Below are positions 60,772 to 64,000 of a stretch of 64,000 bases of DNA, one piece after another. The stretch is taken from contig NC_090291.1 in assembly GCF_037392515.1 (NCBI RefSeq), positions 28,382,001 to 28,446,000 on the forward strand, written 5' to 3'. The notes beneath the pieces were generated by a model. It worked only from the letters and a program-made list of their open reading frames with translations. It did no database searches and had not been told where the DNA came from. The position numbers and the translations under genes were made by a program. The DNA is from Haliotis asinina (lineage: Eukaryota > Mollusca > Gastropoda > Lepetellida > Haliotidae). The first letter of the stretch is position 1, and every line of letters starts with the position of its first letter.

Positions 60772-61477
60772 GCTCAGGCTAACAAGCAACAATCCATTAG
60801 ATTACAAACAAGAGCAAGAAAGTTGCCGACCCAGAAACAAATCAGCCATAAGCAGAGTCTAGTTCTACCTTTTTTGTTACATAAAAGAACAAAGGATTTA
60901 AAAGTATGGAAGAAATCTCTGCAAAAATATAGTTTACATGAAGTCGTGTTTTGTCCTTGATATTCAGCTATTAATCATGATAATACCCACAAGGATAATA
61001 AGGAAATGCTTAATGTATTAATGAAAGAAGGGCCACATTAGCATAGCTATCAATTCTCATTTACAAGTCAATATTAAGAAAATCATCTCTCAATATTGTT
61101 CAAGGTGGCTCAGAAGATAAACTGCATTCATAGTTTGGCTGACACATTTTATTATGAAAACAACAAAAGATGCGTGAAAATGGCAAAGTGCTTTGCTCCT
61201 GGTTGTGGTGTGGTGTGAGTTCACACAAGACGCATTTCCTGCACAAAACGAATCATTTTCTCAGAAGAGAATGCAACATCGCGTATCAGAGGAAGAGCAC
61301 ACCGCTGTCTTGTACAGAGTCTAACGTGCCGTAAATGTCACTACCCCCTTTTGTGTCGCAGGTCAATCAATCATGCTTTTCAAATTGATGACTGTTGCCG
61401 TCCAGAGAGAGACTATGGAGGATGGGGGGGGGGGTGAGAATCTTTGCTAAGTCTTGGGGGGAGACAATTTCAGCCTC

Positions 61478-61533
61478 ATTTGCATCCCCCTATCTAGTTT
61501 CCTGAAATTAAGACTTAAAACAAATATGCAAAT
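61478..61533. promoter_or_regulatory. Pair of exact octamer (POU) sites in opposite orientation
   Basis: ATTTGCAT at 61478-61485 and ATGCAAAT at 61526-61533 both match the POU octamer exactly. A GACAATTT Sox-like word precedes the first. The octamer occurs a few more times in this AT-rich window, so only the pairing is notable. Confidence 0.3.
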
Positions 61534-62789
61534 ACGGTATTGTGAAGAGACTGACTGTCATGGGCCGATGGTGATTAAGCCCTCGTGTTGCGAGGGATGA
61601 TAGTTCTTGAGCAATTTTCCCAAACAAAAGCAAGCTAGGGGGGACAAACTCCTACAAGTCGTGGTTCAATAGTTAATAATAGCCCTCACGCTTTTGTATT
61701 AGTTCTCTATGGGATCATCGACACGAAGAGTACAAGTGGACACCCTCTAACGGTGACGTGTCTGCCCCATTTCCATATCACACTGCCAGTGACAATACAA
61801 TATTTTCCCTCACCAATAAATCACTTGCAGGGACAATGGAATCAAAACAATCATTTTAATCAGCTGACTATTTCGCCATTGGGCGAAGAAGGAGACCGGT
61901 TTTAAGACGGTTCCTACGACTAGACAATAGCTCATCAAGTGAGTGGCGAACATGTCTTCATCAGGCCAGGGCCCATATTAGCCTTACTATGATCCATTCC
62001 AATCCCCAGATAAGTGTCTTTTGTCCTTTTTAATTAAACATGTGATGGATGGACTCTGACGAACACCCTAATGTCCCCAATCACAAGTTCCTGATCCTCT
62101 CGCAAAAATTAAGACAGTCACGACGCTACAATTGCCATGATTAATACCCTGAAAATCGCTTTTCTTCCAGGTTCCAAGACCTAAATATTTGCAATGACCA
62201 TTAGCAAATGATTACCCAAGAAAATAAATATGCCTCATATTGTCCTGCTCCTAAAGCAGGTCCTAGCAACAAAATTCTTCAATGATTAAAACTGACAGTA
62301 ATCCTTCGAGTATAAGCCAAATGTACTTCAAGTTTTTCTGGCAAACATTTCCTAATTTCATCGATATATACATAAGGGATTAGGATGCAAGTACAAATCC
62401 ATGTTTCTAAAACATACTTCAACATATTTTCAAAATAATGGCAAGCGAGCTATTTTGGTTTCATTTTGTTAATAAAATCATTGAATAAACACTACTTCCT
62501 CTAAAGACTGATGTTCACTAATGTCTTCTTGCAGATTAACTAAGCTATGACTAAGAGTCACCCACCACAAGCTCCCAAAGCCAACAGATAGGTCTAATAA
62601 CTAATGGCAAACACAGTGTTCTCACTGTTTTCCATTTGAAAGTGTTTTCTGCCTGCTGAATAAATATTAATCTAGACTAGTATTTTACAGCTGCACAAAA
62701 AGATTAGACAAATAATGTTCAGACATTTTTTTTGTTATCGAGGAAAAAGGAAACATGAATAGATCCTGAGAGCTGAGGCTGACTTACTG

Positions 62790-63633
62790 AACATGATGAT
62801 AGGGACAACAGAGGCCTACATTGGCAGGATGCAGGGAGGGGATGATAGGGACAACAGAGGCCTACATTGGCAGGATGCTGGGAGGGGATGATAGGGACAA
62901 GAGAGGCCTACATTGGCAGGATGCAGGGAGGGGATGATAGGGACAACAGAGGCCTACATTGGCAGGATGCAGGGAGGGGATGATAGGGACAACAGAGGCC
63001 TACATTGGCAGGATGCAGGGAGGGGATGATAGGGACAACAGAGGAGTACATTGGCAGGATGCTGGGAGGGGATGATAGGGACAACAGAGGCCTACACTGG
63101 CAGGATGCAGGGAGGGGATGATAGGGACAACTGAGGCCTACATTGGCAGGATGCTGGGAGGGGATGATAGGGACAACAGAGGAGTACATTGGCAGGATGC
63201 AGGGAGGGGATGATAGGGACAACAGAGGAGTACATTGGCAGGATGCAGGGAGGGGATGATAGGGACAACAGAGGAGTACATTGGCAGGATGCAGGGAGGG
63301 GATGATAGGGACAACAGAGGCCTACATTGGCAGGATGCAGGGAGGGGATGATAGGGACAACAGAGGCCTACATTGGCAGGATGCTGGGAGGGGATGATAG
63401 GGACAACAGAGGCCTACATTGGCAGGATGCAGGGAGGGGATGATAGGGACAACAGAGGCCTACATTGGCAGGATGCAGGGAGGGGATGATAGGGACAACA
63501 GAGACCTACATTGGCAGGATGCAGGGAGGGGATGATAGGGACAACAGAGGCCTACATTGGCAGGATGCTGGGAGGGGATGATAGGGACAAGAGAGGCCTA
63601 CATTGGCAGGATGCAGGGAGGGGATGATAGGGA
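62790..63633. repeat. 46-bp minisatellite, about 18 units
   Basis: The unit includes GATGATAGGGACAACAGAGG, then CCTACATTGGCAGGATGCAG and GGAGGG. Copies are nearly identical, differing at a few positions (GCAGG/GCTGG, AACAG/AAGAG, GAGGCC/GAGGAG). The minus strand stays open for about 104 codons as a repeat artefact. High identity implies recent or ongoing homogenisation. Confidence 0.97.
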
Positions 63634-63639
63634 GCAGGT

Positions 63640-64000
63640 CAGTTGGTTGTTGAGTCCATCATTGTCAGATGGTGGGTGAGTGAGTTGCTCAGTCTGTCAG
63701 ATGATGGGTAAGCGAGCTGGTATGTCAGATAATGGGTGAGTGAGTGACTGAGTGAATATGTCTCTTGGTAGCAGAGCAAGGAAGAGAGCCAGTAGGTGAG
63801 TGAGTCACATCAAAGTAATGGGTTCAAACAATGTGCCCATTTGACAAATTGACCCAAGGTCTTAAACATTATGAACTGAATCATTATCGTGTTCAAGCAT
63901 TCTGCTGTCAAAACACCTTCAAATATAATTATGTGACTTCAAAACTGACAGATGTGGGGTTAAATTAGGTTTCACTTGTTAAATCACATACTAGTGTTAA
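63640..64000. other. Spacer with GTGAGTGAGT-rich words, nothing further
   Basis: GGTGAGTGAGT-type words at 63671-63800 could be a decayed SINE tail or simple repeat. No body of either SINE family follows. Confidence 0.45.

Larger units (their letters stand above)
57740..62780. other. Complex non-coding region, candidate distal regulatory DNA
   Basis: No gene is recognised. The sequence is unusually free of minisatellites and contains the motif clusters listed separately at 58.6, 60.7 and 61.5 kb. It lies about 50 kb upstream of scrt. Whether it is conserved between species cannot be judged from one sequence. Confidence 0.4.

Noticed and set aside
62908..63222. 104-codon minus-strand frame rich in Pro, Ser and Cys
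   Set aside because: Lies wholly within the 46-bp minisatellite, with no gene context.

Overview
This window is nuclear DNA from an animal, most likely a marine gastropod mollusc. The sequence is AT-rich, gene-poor and full of minisatellites, and its one recognisable protein gene is a two-exon animal transcription factor. Two SINE-like families whose tail reads, on one strand, GTGAGTGAGTTTAGTTTTAC occur many times. From memory this tail is typical of abalone (Haliotis) genomic DNA, so abalone is my best guess, but I could not check it.

The gene is a Scratch-class zinc-finger repressor (scrt) at 7102-8231 on the minus strand. Exon 1 (8231-8066) encodes a SNAG repressor tail. Exon 2 (7790-7102) encodes the Scratch motif and five zinc fingers. 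The intron is 275 bp with consensus ends, and the product is 284 residues. A TATA box with two E-boxes lies about 0.4 kb upstream. A GC-richer open block at 9957-9705 ends in a perfect donor in the same phase as the scrt exon 2 acceptor, so it could be an alternative first exon.

Layout: 0.2-0.35 kb is promoter-like (two TCTCGCGAGA palindromes around a YY1 site; a third palindrome lies at 3.3 kb). 5.3-8.75 kb is scrt with its probable 3'UTR and promoter. 9-16 kb is AT-rich desert with microsatellites and an internally inverted Penelope-like retroelement fragment. 16.0-17.3 kb is a 30-bp minisatellite. 17-38 kb is intergenic, with SINE copies, a cluster of palindromic CRE sites (27.1-28.9 kb), several minisatellites and a LINE fossil (37.7-38.0 kb). 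38.5-41.3 kb is a SINE cluster with nested insertions. From about 47.6 to 58 kb CpG is strongly depleted, which in molluscs suggests a methylated transcription unit. 58-62 kb contains clustered neural-type and Snail/Scratch-type motifs. 62.8-63.6 kb is a 46-bp minisatellite.

Because scrt is transcribed leftwards, everything to the right of 8.7 kb is its upstream side, so the motif clusters at 58-62 kb are possible distal enhancers of scrt or of an unseen neighbour. No prokaryotic features, CRISPR arrays, rRNA genes or convincing tRNA genes were seen. Conservation, expression and repeat-library evidence were not available.
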